Shown here: positions 34,204 through 42,719 of the stretch, one piece after another
How the letters are laid out: each line of letters begins with the position of its first letter
How positions within the stretch are numbered: the stretch's first letter is position 1
Assembly (NCBI GenBank): GCA_964457225.1
Contig: CAYWEM010000005.1
Coordinates: 62,001-126,000, forward strand
Direction of reading: 5' to 3'
DNA: 64,000 nucleotides
From: CAYWEM01 sp964457225
GTDB taxonomy: Bacteria; Acidobacteriota; Aminicenantia; UBA2199
Notes under the pieces: generated by a model
What the model was told of the DNA's origin: nothing
The model's database searches: none
What the model saw: only the letters and a program-made list of their open reading frames with translations
Translations under genes and position numbers: made by a program

Positions 34204-34740
34204 CTATTGACGGAAGATAAAGCGGGTCTCACGCCAGGGGGTTTTCAGGGGCAGCGGGATCAGGCCCAGGAAATAACGACTGCCGGTCAGGGCGCGCACG
34301 GCGAAAACGTATTCTTCCTGCTGAACCAGTTTGCCTTCGCCGGAGATGGTCAGTCCGGGCGGAACGGTCATTTTCAGTTGAACCCGGTCCAGGCTGAGCC
34401 CGTGCTGGACCTCGAGAATCCGGCGATCATCCATGAGCACGAAGGAATAATCGTTTTCCTGCGGCCGCCGCCGGGCATTGAGCGAATAATTGCGCTCGAT
34501 GAGCACCCGGTCGGGCAGGAGTTTGCGGGGCCGGCGTATTTCGACCTGCAGGTTGTAAATCACTTCCAGGCCTGATTTGAGCTGTTCCAGGCGCTCATCC
34601 TGGAATGGAGCGCTGATTTCCAGCGAGAAAAACAGCTGGCCTTTTTCAGAGCTGAGTTCCAGTTTGCTGATCTCCGGGTCGGCGCCGGACAGGGGCAGCA
34701 GCAGGAACAGGATCGGCAGGCAGAAAAACAGCCGTTTCAT
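34204..34740 (-). CDS. DUF4390 exported protein, partner of NtrY-like kinase
   Basis: 178 residues. Signal peptide (1-19, MKRLFFCLPILFLLLPLSGA), then a beta-rich domain with the family's spacing, ending in PLKTPWRETRFIFRQ. DUF4390 genes sit next to NtrY-type kinases in many bacteria, so it may modulate the periplasmic sensor (inference). Its mRNA seems leaderless: the -10 ends six bases before the ATG. Confidence 0.85.
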   Translation of the reverse strand: MKRLFFCLPILFLLLPLSGADPEISKLELSSEKGQLFFSLEISAPFQDERLEQLKSGLEVIYNLQVEIRRPRKLLPDRVLIERNYSLNARRRPQENDYSFVLMDDRRILEVQHGLSLDRVQLKMTVPPGLTISGEGKLVQQEEYVFAVRALTGSRYFLGLIPLPLKTPWRETRFIFRQ

Positions 34741-34746
34741 GGCTTA

Positions 34747-34775
34747 AATTTAGCATCAAGCCCGGGCAAAGTCAA
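34747..34775 (-). promoter_or_regulatory. Promoter of the DUF4390-ntrY unit (leaderless)
   Basis: Minus strand: TTGACT (34775-34770), 17-base spacer, TAAATT (34752-34747) with extended TG at 34755-34754. Six bases to the ATG at 34740; no Shine-Dalgarno sequence. Confidence 0.65.
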
Positions 34776-34796
34776 TCTTGCTTATCCGGGCCGCGA

Positions 34797-34826
34797 TTGA
34801 CTTGGAGGGCCGGTCTGTGGTATAGA
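34797..34826 (+). promoter_or_regulatory. Promoter of tRNA-Arg(CCT)
   Basis: TTGACT (34797-34802), 18-base spacer, TATAGA (34821-34826; TAGAAT at 34823 is an alternative). The tRNA begins 12 bases further on. Confidence 0.65.
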
Positions 34827-34838
34827 ATTGACTTGTCT

Positions 34839-34911
34839 GCGCCTGTAGCTCAAAGGATAGAGCATGGGATTCCTAATCCCAGGGTTGGATGTTCGAATCA
34901 TCTCAGGCGCA
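34839..34911 (+). tRNA. tRNA-Arg(CCT)
   Basis: 73 bases with discriminator A. Acceptor GCGCCTG/CAGGCGC, D arm AGCTCAAAGGATAGAGC (same as in the TCG tRNA), anticodon stem-loop TGGGA-TTCCTAA-TCCCA with anticodon CCT, T loop TTCGAAT. CCA not encoded. A run of seven T at 34913-34919 follows and probably ends transcription. Confidence 0.95.
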
Positions 34912-34935
34912 GTTTTTTTCAACTGCTCCCCGGGA

Positions 34936-37476
34936 TCAACTCCAGGCCGCCAGGTTCATTTCATAGGGATTTATCAGCAAAGGATGGTTCGGGGTCACCC
35001 TGATCCTGAAACCCAGGTTGCCGGTCTGCTGGCAGTTTATCGCCCCGCTGAACAGCCAGTTCTGCTTGCCGTCCGGTTCGGCTTTTTCCAGCCTGGTCAG
35101 AGCCGAGGAGCTCAGTTCCTCTTCCCCGGCGATACTGCCGTGGTAAACGTCCACCTGCACGTCATCGGGCTCCAGTCCGGCCAGGAAGATCTTGGCCGAG
35201 ATCTCCAGCCGGTCGTTGACCCGGTAAACCTGGCGGTTGTTGAAGCTGATGTCGCGGATCTTCAGCGCCGGGAATTCCCGCCTGATTTCCTCCTGCCAGC
35301 GGATGAAGTCCTTGAGCGGACTGAAGGAGTCGGCCTGCATGCTCAGGAAACGCTGGTGCGCCTTTTCGTAGAAGTTGTAGAAATAGTCCTTGACCATGCG
35401 GTGGGTGTTGAAACAGCCGGCTATGGAAATTATGGAGCTCTTCATCAGCTGGATCCATTCCCGGGGCAGGCCGTCGGCGCCGCGGGCGTAGAAAAGGGGG
35501 ACGATGTCGTTTTCCAGCAGGGCGTAGATGGCCCGGCTCTCGACCTCGTCCTGGTATTCCCGATCGTCGTAAACCTCGCCGCTGCCGATGGCCCAGCCGT
35601 TGTGGTGGTTGTAGGCCTCGGCCCACCAGCCGTCCAGCACCGAGAAGTTGAGCACGCCGTTGCAGGCCGCTTTCATGCCCGATGTGCCGCAGGCCTCCTT
35701 GGGCCGCAGGGGATTGTTCAGCCAGACGTCGACTCCCTGGACCAGGTAGCGGGCCACGTTGATGTCGTAGTCTTCGATAAAGGCGATCTGGCGCCGCAGG
35801 CCGTACTTCTTCATGGTGTGAATGATCTTCTGGATCAGTTCCTTGCCGCCCTGGTCCTGGGGATGGGCCTTGCCGGCGAAGATGATCTGCACCGGCCGGG
35901 ACTGGTTGGTCAGGATGGCCAGCAGGCGCTCCATGTCCTTGAAGATCAGGTTGCCGCGCTTGTAGGAAGCAAAGCGACGGGCGAAACCTATGGTCAGGGC
36001 TTCCGGGTTGAGTGCTTCCTGGGATTCGCTGATCAGCAGTTTGGAAGCGCCCTTGGCTTCGAGCTGGGTTTTCAGCCTCTGCCGGGTGAAGGAGATCAGC
36101 CGGCGGCGCCTGATTTCGTGCACGTTCCAGAGCTCGGGGTCGGGAATGGTCTGCACTTTTTCCCAGATGTCGGGGTAATCCTGCTTTTCCCGCCAGTTGC
36201 CGCCCAGGTAGCGGCTAAGAAGGTCGTTCATTTCAAAGCTGATCCAGGAAGGGGCGTGAATGCCGTTGGTCAGGGCGTTGATCGGCACGTGTTCCAGCGG
36301 GGCCTGGGGCCAGAGAAAACGCCACATGCGGCGTGATTCGGAAGCGTGAAGCTCGGAGACCCCGTTGATGTGGCCGGCGTTTTTCATGGCGGCCACGGTC
36401 ATGGAGAAATTCCCGCCGTTATCGGCGCCGCCCAGGGCCAGGAATTCGTTCATGGGCAGGCCCAGTTCGCCCAGGTAGTCGCTGAAATAGCGGCCCACCA
36501 GGTCCGGGGAAAATTCGTCGTGCCCGGCCTTGACCGGGGTGTGGGTGGTGAAGACGCTGGTCTTGCGAACTATTTCCAGGGCTTCACCCACCTGCAGGCC
36601 GTGTTCCTGCCTGAGCAGGCGGGCCCGCTCGAAGGGGGCGAAGGCTGAATGGCCCTCGTTCATGTGCAGGACGTTGACCGGGATGCCCAGCCGGTGCAGA
36701 AGGCGCATGCCGCCGATGCCCAGGATGATTTCCTGCTGGAGGCGGGTCTCATTGTCGCCGCCGTAAAGCTGGGCCGTCAGCCGGCGGTCCTGGGGGCTGT
36801 TGCGCGGGCTGTCGGTGTCCAGCATGTAGAGGGTCACCCGGCCGACATCTATCCGCCAGGCTTTCAGGAAAAGCGGACGGCCGGGGAAGGACAGTTCGAT
36901 TTCAAGTTCAGTGCCGTCCGGGTCGCGTATCTCCCTGACCGGCATGTTGTGGAAGTCATTGGCCTGGTAGAAATCCTGCTGCCAGCCGTCCTGGTTGAGG
37001 TACTGCTGGAAATAGCCGTTCTGGTAGAGCAGGCCGACGCCGCGGAAATTGAGGTTGAGGTCGCTGGCCGACTTGACGTGATCCCCGGAAAGCACGCCCA
37101 GGCCGCCGGAGTAGATGGGAATGGTATCGGTCAGGCCGAACTCGGCCGAAAAATAGGCGATACTGCAGGGACATTCCTTGTGACCGTTCAGGCTCTTGGC
37201 TGTCTTCAGGTATTTCAGCAGCTGTTCCTGGACGCGCAGTAACTCCATGATGAAGCTTTCATCCCGGGACAGTTCTTCCAGCCTCTGCTGGGAGATTTCG
37301 CCCAGCATGCGCACCGGGTTGTGGTGACTGCGTTCCCAGAGATTCGAATCCATGCGGATGAAGAGTTTGACGGCATCGGGGTTCCAGGTGATCCACAGGT
37401 TGTAGGCCACCTGCAGCAGCGGCTCCAGGTTTTCAGGCAGGTTTGGAATTACTTTGAATCTGTGCATAGGGCTCAT
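34936..37476 (-). CDS. glgP: Alpha-glucan phosphorylase (GT35)
   Basis: 846 residues. N-terminal DUF3417-type segment (NLPENLEPLLQVAYNLWITWNPDA), then the phosphorylase core: YFSAEFGLTDTIPIYSGGLGVLSGDHVKSASDL, HMNEGHSAFA, FTTHTPVKAGHDEF, FARRFASYKRGNLI, and the PLP site EACGTSGMKAACNG with its Lys. It releases glucose-1-phosphate from alpha-1,4-glucans. GAGG six bases before ATG 37476. Single gene; no other glycogen gene in view. Confidence 0.95.
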   Translation of the reverse strand: MSPMHRFKVIPNLPENLEPLLQVAYNLWITWNPDAVKLFIRMDSNLWERSHHNPVRMLGEISQQRLEELSRDESFIMELLRVQEQLLKYLKTAKSLNGHKECPCSIAYFSAEFGLTDTIPIYSGGLGVLSGDHVKSASDLNLNFRGVGLLYQNGYFQQYLNQDGWQQDFYQANDFHNMPVREIRDPDGTELEIELSFPGRPLFLKAWRIDVGRVTLYMLDTDSPRNSPQDRRLTAQLYGGDNETRLQQEIILGIGGMRLLHRLGIPVNVLHMNEGHSAFAPFERARLLRQEHGLQVGEALEIVRKTSVFTTHTPVKAGHDEFSPDLVGRYFSDYLGELGLPMNEFLALGGADNGGNFSMTVAAMKNAGHINGVSELHASESRRMWRFLWPQAPLEHVPINALTNGIHAPSWISFEMNDLLSRYLGGNWREKQDYPDIWEKVQTIPDPELWNVHEIRRRRLISFTRQRLKTQLEAKGASKLLISESQEALNPEALTIGFARRFASYKRGNLIFKDMERLLAILTNQSRPVQIIFAGKAHPQDQGGKELIQKIIHTMKKYGLRRQIAFIEDYDINVARYLVQGVDVWLNNPLRPKEACGTSGMKAACNGVLNFSVLDGWWAEAYNHHNGWAIGSGEVYDDREYQDEVESRAIYALLENDIVPLFYARGADGLPREWIQLMKSSIISIAGCFNTHRMVKDYFYNFYEKAHQRFLSMQADSFSPLKDFIRWQEEIRREFPALKIRDISFNNRQVYRVNDRLEISAKIFLAGLEPDDVQVDVYHGSIAGEEELSSSALTRLEKAEPDGKQNWLFSGAINCQQTGNLGFRIRVTPNHPLLINPYEMNLAAWS

Positions 37477-37533
37477 GTGCCACCTCGATAGACAAGAGTA
37501 CCATTAAAAGGCGGCGATTTCAACGGGGAGAGA

Positions 37534-37596
37534 GAGGTAAGGGGTAAGAGGTGAGGGGTAAGGGGTGAGGGGTGAGAGGTGAGGGGTAAGGGGTTA
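37534..37596. repeat. Heptanucleotide tandem repeat, nine copies of GRGGTRA
   Basis: Nine consecutive 7-base units: GAGGTAA, GGGGTAA, GAGGTGA, GGGGTAA, GGGGTGA, GGGGTGA, GAGGTGA, GGGGTAA, GGGGTTA. Variation is confined to positions 2 and 6 except the last unit. Six GGGG runs on the plus strand could form a G-quadruplex. It lies in the gap between glgP and the pilus operon; the last unit contains the stop codon of the beta-barrel remnant. Confidence 0.9.
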
Positions 37597-37731
37597 GAAT
37601 TCTACTCCCAGGCCCAGTCCCAGCCTGAATCCGCCCAGGTCGGCCTTGACTCCGACCGGTTCGACCCGGCAGATGGGGTGTTTTTTTGAAGGATTATTGC
37701 TTTTGCCCGGGTTGCCGAGCAAAACATCAGC
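37594..37731 (-). pseudogene. Remnant of the 3' end of an outer-membrane beta-barrel gene
   Basis: On the minus strand, 45 sense codons read to a TAA at 37594-37596. The end reads VGVKADLGGFRLGLGLGVEF, an alternating amphipathic strand ending in Phe, as in BAM-dependent outer-membrane proteins. There is no start codon or body: upstream lies the Roadblock gene in another frame. This looks like the tail of a deleted gene. It could be chance, since the segment is short. Confidence 0.45.
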
Positions 37732-38080
37732 CCCCGAGCATGGCGGCCAGTCGGGGGGCGTTTATCTGCATGTAGAAACGGGTCTTGCCCGGCAGGGCCG
37801 GGGCCCCGGTCAGCACCAGCAGGAAGAAGGACTGGTTCAGGGGCAGGGCCGAAATGGTGTTGTCCTGCCAGCGGGCTTCGATCACCCCGGGCACGCGGCC
37901 CTCGGACAGGCCGGCCAGGCGGCTGACCATGTCGGCGCATTCGGCGCCCAGCAGTTCGGTGTTCAACTGCTGGCGGCCGTAAAGGATGCGTTCCACTTCC
38001 AGGCCGTCCCGGTCCCAGATGCCGATGTAGCTGATTTCAGGTACGCGGTTCTTTATGAGTTGAAATATGTCACTGAACAA
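37727..38080 (-). CDS. Roadblock/LC7-like protein (MglB-like fold)
   Basis: 117 residues from TTG 38080; a longer frame running upstream in the TPR gene is out of phase and not real. One Roadblock/LC7 domain: LFSDIFQLIKNRVPEISYIG, IWDRDGLEVERILYG, TELLGAECADMVSRLAGL, then QDNTISALPLNQSFFLLVL. Such proteins bind small GTPases; MglB is a GAP for MglA and sets pilus polarity in Myxococcus. Here it ends the pilus operon, so a polarity or assembly role is plausible, but no GTPase gene is nearby. Overlaps the TPR gene by 11 bases. Confidence 0.72.
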   Translation of the reverse strand: MFSDIFQLIKNRVPEISYIGIWDRDGLEVERILYGRQQLNTELLGAECADMVSRLAGLSEGRVPGVIEARWQDNTISALPLNQSFFLLVLTGAPALPGKTRFYMQINAPRLAAMLGG

Positions 38081-39203
38081 GCTGTTTTCCCCTTTTTTGA
38101 AAGGCCTCGAGCAGTTTTTCCAGGGCGGCCACCCGGCGCCGGGCCTGGTCTTGGTCAACCGGGCCGGCCAGTAACTGGCGGTGCAGTTGCAGGAAACGTT
38201 CCTGGCCGGTCCTGGCGTGCAGGCGCAGGTAGATGTAGGCCGCTTCACGCACCAGGCCCTGGGACAGGAACAGCTCGGCCTGGCTTTCGGTTTCAAAGGC
38301 CGCGTCTTCAGTTTCCTGGAATTCTTCCGCCGCGCTAGGCTGGAGATTGATTTCATGACCCGGTTCCGGGGCCGGGCCGTCCTCCGGCTCGAAAGCCGCT
38401 GATTCCGGCGACTCGGCCGGGCTGAGCGCTTCGTCGGCGCTGTCTTCCGGGCTTTGCGGCTCAGCCGTTGTTGCAACGATTTCCGGGAACAGCTCGGCGA
38501 AGCCGGCCGGTTCGGCTTCAGGCTCCGCCCCGGTTGCGGCCGGTTCCGCCCCGGGATCGGCGATGACCACGCTCAGTTCTTCCTTTGGCGGGCTTTTTTC
38601 GACCCGCTCAAACAGGTCGGCCTCCAGGGGCAGGCCGAATTCCCGCGGCTTGGGCTCAGCCTGTTCCGGCTCGTGCTCCACGGCTTCTTTCCGGGCGGCC
38701 AGGGCCGCGGCCAGGCCTTCGTCCATGATTATTTCCGGGGCGGTGGCGGCCAGGCGCTCGTCTTCCTGCTCGACCCGGCCGAGCTTGATCTCCACCGAGG
38801 TGTCCTCAAAGCGGTCCGGTTCCTGGGCGGCTTCCTGCCCGCTTTTTTCCAGTTTGTCGGCCAGGTCGCGGGCGTGGCGGTTGAAGGGTTCCAGGAAGGC
38901 GATCCGGCTGTACTGCTCGGCGGCCAGGCGGTAGCGGCCCTGCTTGAGGTAGAGATCGGCCATTTCCTGCAGGACCAGGGTGTTTTCCGGGTAGCGGCCG
39001 TGCATTTCGCCCAGAATTTTTTCCAGTTCCTCCTGGCGGTTAAGGGCCTTGAGCGTGCGGGCGTAGAGCAGGCGGCCGTTGAAGGAAGCGGGAAAAACGG
39101 CCAGCAGGGTTTCGGCCAGGACCAGGGCCCGGGCGAAATCCTTGTCAGCGTAACTGGCCTCGATGGCCCTGAGCTGCTCCCTCTCTTCCTGCGGATCGGC
39201 CAT
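38070..39203 (-). CDS. Cytoplasmic TPR protein with acidic linker
   Basis: 377 residues, no signal peptide. N-terminal TPR array (about 1-125: YADKDFARALVLAETLLAVFPAS, KALNRQEELEKILGEMHGRYPEN, YLKQGRYRLAAEQYSRIAFLEPF-type units), a long Glu/Ala/Pro-rich disordered middle (about 130-300) and a C-terminal helical part (about 300-377, with AELFLSQGLVREAAYIYLRL). Likely a scaffold. Same operon as pilMNOPQ, 12 bases after the second lipoprotein gene. Confidence 0.75.
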   Translation of the reverse strand: MADPQEEREQLRAIEASYADKDFARALVLAETLLAVFPASFNGRLLYARTLKALNRQEELEKILGEMHGRYPENTLVLQEMADLYLKQGRYRLAAEQYSRIAFLEPFNRHARDLADKLEKSGQEAAQEPDRFEDTSVEIKLGRVEQEDERLAATAPEIIMDEGLAAALAARKEAVEHEPEQAEPKPREFGLPLEADLFERVEKSPPKEELSVVIADPGAEPAATGAEPEAEPAGFAELFPEIVATTAEPQSPEDSADEALSPAESPESAAFEPEDGPAPEPGHEINLQPSAAEEFQETEDAAFETESQAELFLSQGLVREAAYIYLRLHARTGQERFLQLHRQLLAGPVDQDQARRRVAALEKLLEAFQKRGKQLVQ

Positions 39204-39215
39204 GGTCTGCGCGGA

Positions 39216-39728
39216 TCAATAGGTGTGGTGGATCAGCTGGATGGGGATCCAGTCCTGGATGGAGTCCAGGTAGCCTTCATCGCGGCGGTATTCGTTGCGG
39301 CCCTCGCCCAGTATAGCCCGGATGTACATGGTGGTGTTGGACGAAACCTGGTCGGCCGAGGGACCGTGAAACAAGATTTCAGCTTCCCCGTTGGAATTGG
39401 TGTAGCGGGTGCCGACGTTCTGCATGGGATTGTCGAAGTAGCCCAGCACCATCTTGTCGATCTTGCCCGAGCTCCACTGTTCAAAATAGACCGGCCGGCC
39501 GACCAGCGGTGAGCCGTCCCAGTTGGTCACCTTGACCCGCAGGGTGGTCTTGGGCCGCCAGTTGGGGCTGTTTTCCAGGTAGAGCACCGAGGGCGAGGCC
39601 GTGCCTCTGAGCACGATGTAAAAACCGGCCGGCCCGAAGAGATTCGGGTCATCGACCAGGTCGCGCTTGCAGGCTCCGCCGGCCAGCACCAGCAGGGTTA
39701 CGCAAAGGATTATCATTTTCTTGTTCAT
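39216..39728 (-). CDS. Exported lipoprotein-like protein of the pilus operon (second)
   Basis: 170 residues. Signal sequence ending LAGGAC with Cys20; a lipoprotein is likely although Gly/Ala before Cys is not the textbook Leu-Ala-Gly. Mature part: immunoglobulin-like beta domain (KTTLRVKVTNWDGSPLVGRPVYFE, then YTNSNGEAEILF), the pattern of Big/carboxypeptidase-regulatory-type domains. Function unknown; 11 bases after the preceding gene. Confidence 0.72.
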   Translation of the reverse strand: MNKKMIILCVTLLVLAGGACKRDLVDDPNLFGPAGFYIVLRGTASPSVLYLENSPNWRPKTTLRVKVTNWDGSPLVGRPVYFEQWSSGKIDKMVLGYFDNPMQNVGTRYTNSNGEAEILFHGPSADQVSSNTTMYIRAILGEGRNEYRRDEGYLDSIQDWIPIQLIHHTY

Positions 39729-39739
39729 GGTTCAGCTCC

Positions 39740-40321
39740 TCATCCCTGGGAATCGGCGAAATTGGCGCACCAGACTGTAACGATGCCGGTGACCGGCTCG
39801 ACCCGGTTGCCGGCCAGATCCGAGCCGTTTATGGTCACGTGGGCGTATAACTGCAGGACTTTATCTTGGCTGAGTGATCTCAGCTGGATCAAAGGCGGTT
39901 CCAGCTTGGCATTGTGGCGCATGATGGTAAAGGGGACTTCGATGGTCTCGCCTATATTTATGACCACGCTGACGTTTTGCGTGAAAGCATAGGGCACGTC
40001 AACGCCCTGGACGTTGTTCGAATTGGTCTTGGTGTACCTGATTGCGATCGTGTCAACCATGATGGACTGGTAGTAGGTGGAGTTTTCGGCCAGCGGGTTG
40101 AGCAGGACCGCCGACAGCGAGGCGACCGCCACGTCGTTGAAGACATCGCCGTTGGTCTCGACATCGGAGTAAAGAATGGTGGAACCGTCATTTCCCTCGA
40201 GGTCCTTGCCGGTCAGGGACATCAGCAAAAGCTTCGAACCCGACTGGGTCAGGTTCTCCAACTGGTTGCAGCCGGCCAGGGCCATGACCAGGAAAGCGAT
40301 TATAAGTAATTTTTTTCCCAT
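39740..40321 (-). CDS. Exported lipoprotein of the pilus operon (first)
   Basis: 193 residues with a canonical lipobox (ALAGC, Cys18). The mature part has beta-sandwich character; no family recognised. The sequence IAIRYTKTNSNNVQGVDVPYAFTQNVSVVINIGE resembles extracellular binding domains, but I cannot name one. Starts 10 bases after pilQ, so it is part of the same transcript. Confidence 0.75.
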   Translation of the reverse strand: MGKKLLIIAFLVMALAGCNQLENLTQSGSKLLLMSLTGKDLEGNDGSTILYSDVETNGDVFNDVAVASLSAVLLNPLAENSTYYQSIMVDTIAIRYTKTNSNNVQGVDVPYAFTQNVSVVINIGETIEVPFTIMRHNAKLEPPLIQLRSLSQDKVLQLYAHVTINGSDLAGNRVEPVTGIVTVWCANFADSQG

Positions 40322-40331
40322 TGATGGCCTC

Positions 40332-42716
40332 CTACTTGACGATTCTGGGAGTTATGAATATCAGCAACTCTTTCTGGTTGCTTCTTTTCAAGGTACTCTG
40401 AAAGAGCTTGCCGAGCAGGGGAATCTTGCTCAGTAACGGCACTCCGTCCCTGATGTCCTCATCCTCGACCCGGAACATGCCGCCGATGACTATGGTGCCG
40501 CCGTCATCCACGCCCACCGAGGTCTTAGACGACTGGGTGGTGATGGTCGGAATGCCCTGCACCTGGTTGGTGAAGTCGGCGGCGTTGTTGGCCAGCTCGA
40601 TGCCCATGATGATGGTGCCCCGGGCGGTGATCTGCGGGGTTACCTTGAGCTCCAGGGCGGCCGGCACGTAACGCGTGGTCACCGTGTTGTTCTGGATGGT
40701 CTGGATGGGTATCTGGCGGCCCTGCATGATGTCGGCTTCCATGTTGTTCTGGGTTGTGATCCTGGGCGAGGAGATGATCCTGACTTTGCCTTCTTTCTGG
40801 CCGGCGGTGATGGCCGCGTCTATGGCGAAGGTGTTGGCTATGTTGGCCATGCGGAAGAAGGGGTTGGTGTTGAATTCCGGAACCGGCAGGTTGATGGCGT
40901 AACCGAAGGGATTGTTCTGGGAGGGGATGCCCCCGCTCTGGATAGAATTGGGGAAGCGCAGGGTGGTCTGGTTGCCGTACATGGAGTCGGCCGCGATCTG
41001 GTAGCCCCACTGGATGCCGAAGGCCTGCTGGAACGAGGTGTTCGACTCAACGATCCGGGCCTCGATGGCCACCTGCGGGTTGGCCGTGTCCAGGGTGTCG
41101 ATCAGCTGGCTGATCAGGGCCAGCTTCTCGGGCACGTCGGAAATGATCAGGGTGTTGGTGCGGGCATCGGTGATCACTTCACCGCGCTGGCTGAGCTGTT
41201 TCTTGATGATGTTGGTGATATCCTCGTTGACCTTGGCGAAGCTGAGGGTGTGAGTCATGATTTCCAGCTTGCCTTCCTGTTCGCGCTGTTCGCGCAGTTG
41301 GCGCCTTTTCTCGGCTTCCTTGGTCAGGGATTCGACCTTGCCGATGCGCAGGATGTTGCCTTCCAGGATCATGTCCAGGCCGTTGATCTTCAAAAACAGC
41401 TCCAGGGCCTGGTCCCAGGGTACCTGGTACAGGTCGCAGGTGATGCGGCCGGTCACCCCGGGCTCGACCACGATGTTCAGGCCCGAAATCTGGGCGATGA
41501 ACTTGAGCACGTCGTTCAGGTCGGCGTTCTTGAAGGCGAAGTCCACCGGCTCGCCGCTGTACTGCTGGCCGCTGTCACCGATGGTACGGCGCAGGTAGGC
41601 GGCCTGTTCCAGGTCTTCCTGGGTCACGGCCTTGGCCGAGGGGCCGGCATCCGGCCTGACCTCGGCCCGGACTTTACCGAAGGTTTCCTTCCGGGGCTCG
41701 GCCTGGACCGTTTCCGGCCGGGCCTGGACCGGCGGGGTTTCCCTGATCTCGGTTATTTCAATTTCTTTTTCTTCCTTGAGAGCGGCCGTTTTCAGCGTGT
41801 TTTCCTCAACCGGCGGCGGGCTGAGCACTTCAGGCTGAACCACGGTGACCGGCTCGGCTTTGACCGGCTCCGGTTCAACCGGTTCGGCCTTGACCGGCTC
41901 AGGCTTGGTTCGTTCCTGGGCCGCGGCAAGGGGCCGGTCGCTGAAGGTCACCAGCAGGGTGTTGCCTTCCCGGCTGACCCGGTAATGATCCAGGGCTTCC
42001 AGGTCGAAGACCAGGCGGTAAACTTCATCGTTGTTCTGGGCTCCGCGCAGGTTGCGCACCCGGCCGACCCCGATCGGATCGTTGAAGCGGCGGCCGCTGG
42101 TGCGGTTGAGGTCGATGGCCAGGCGGACCGGCTGATCGCGCAGGGCGATGACCTTGTAGTCGGCTTCGCGGTTCAGTTCCAGGGCGAAGCTGACCTCACC
42201 GTCTTTTTCCCCCAGCAGGCGGTATTCGTTGAGCACGGTGCGCCGGCTGTTGTTGCCGGCCGGGGCTGTCTGCCGCCTGATTTCCGGGGCGGCCGGTCCG
42301 GCCTGGGCCGATTTCTGCACGGCCCTGACTTCACGCACCTCGGGAAATTCCAGGAAAAGCCCGGCTTCGTTGGTGTAAACCCGGTAGTTTACCTGTTCGC
42401 GCAGGTGGATGGCGATGTCGGTGTAGGCCTCGCTGCGGTTGACCTGCAGGGAAGCCACCACGGAATCAAGGTCGCCCAGGTCGGTCTCGCCGATGTTCAC
42501 CTCGGCGTCCCGGATGCGCATCACCAGCAGGCGCGGGTTGTCCTGGTCCGGGTAGAACAGGTCGGGAATGGCCGGCATGCCGTCGGCTTTGAAGTGGAAG
42601 CGGATGAAATCTTCGCCCCGGCTGTGATCGAGCTGGCCGATCACCATCCTGGAGGCGCACAGGGAAGCGCCGGCCAGAATCAGCAGGGCGGCAAAAACTG
42701 CTATCTTTCTTTTCAT
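40332..42716 (-). CDS. pilQ: Type IV pilus secretin PilQ
   Basis: 794 residues. Signal peptide (1-20), two AMIN domains (about 25-130 and 165-270; peptidoglycan binding), a Pro/Glu/Val linker with repeated EPVKAEPV (about 275-350), STN/N0 domain (GEPVDFAFKNADLNDVLKFI, 390-460), N1 (NTLIISDVPEKL, about 500-560) and the secretin channel (about 570-794; VAIEARIVE, VGVDDGGTIVIGGMF, VPLLSKIPLLGKLF). It forms the outer-membrane pore for the pilus. Confidence 0.96.
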   Translation of the reverse strand: MKRKIAVFAALLILAGASLCASRMVIGQLDHSRGEDFIRFHFKADGMPAIPDLFYPDQDNPRLLVMRIRDAEVNIGETDLGDLDSVVASLQVNRSEAYTDIAIHLREQVNYRVYTNEAGLFLEFPEVREVRAVQKSAQAGPAAPEIRRQTAPAGNNSRRTVLNEYRLLGEKDGEVSFALELNREADYKVIALRDQPVRLAIDLNRTSGRRFNDPIGVGRVRNLRGAQNNDEVYRLVFDLEALDHYRVSREGNTLLVTFSDRPLAAAQERTKPEPVKAEPVEPEPVKAEPVTVVQPEVLSPPPVEENTLKTAALKEEKEIEITEIRETPPVQARPETVQAEPRKETFGKVRAEVRPDAGPSAKAVTQEDLEQAAYLRRTIGDSGQQYSGEPVDFAFKNADLNDVLKFIAQISGLNIVVEPGVTGRITCDLYQVPWDQALELFLKINGLDMILEGNILRIGKVESLTKEAEKRRQLREQREQEGKLEIMTHTLSFAKVNEDITNIIKKQLSQRGEVITDARTNTLIISDVPEKLALISQLIDTLDTANPQVAIEARIVESNTSFQQAFGIQWGYQIAADSMYGNQTTLRFPNSIQSGGIPSQNNPFGYAINLPVPEFNTNPFFRMANIANTFAIDAAITAGQKEGKVRIISSPRITTQNNMEADIMQGRQIPIQTIQNNTVTTRYVPAALELKVTPQITARGTIIMGIELANNAADFTNQVQGIPTITTQSSKTSVGVDDGGTIVIGGMFRVEDEDIRDGVPLLSKIPLLGKLFQSTLKRSNQKELLIFITPRIVK

Positions 42717-42719
42717 GCT

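Noticed and set aside
34864..36336. 490-codon plus-strand open frame starting in tRNA-Arg(CCT)
   Set aside because: Antisense to glgP and begins inside a tRNA; not a gene.
37534..37596. CRISPR-like array
   Set aside because: Units are seven bases with no spacers; it is a simple tandem repeat. No cas gene is present.
37602..37940. 112-codon minus-strand open frame over the Roadblock gene end
   Set aside because: Wrong phase for both the Roadblock protein and the barrel remnant; composition is shadow-like.
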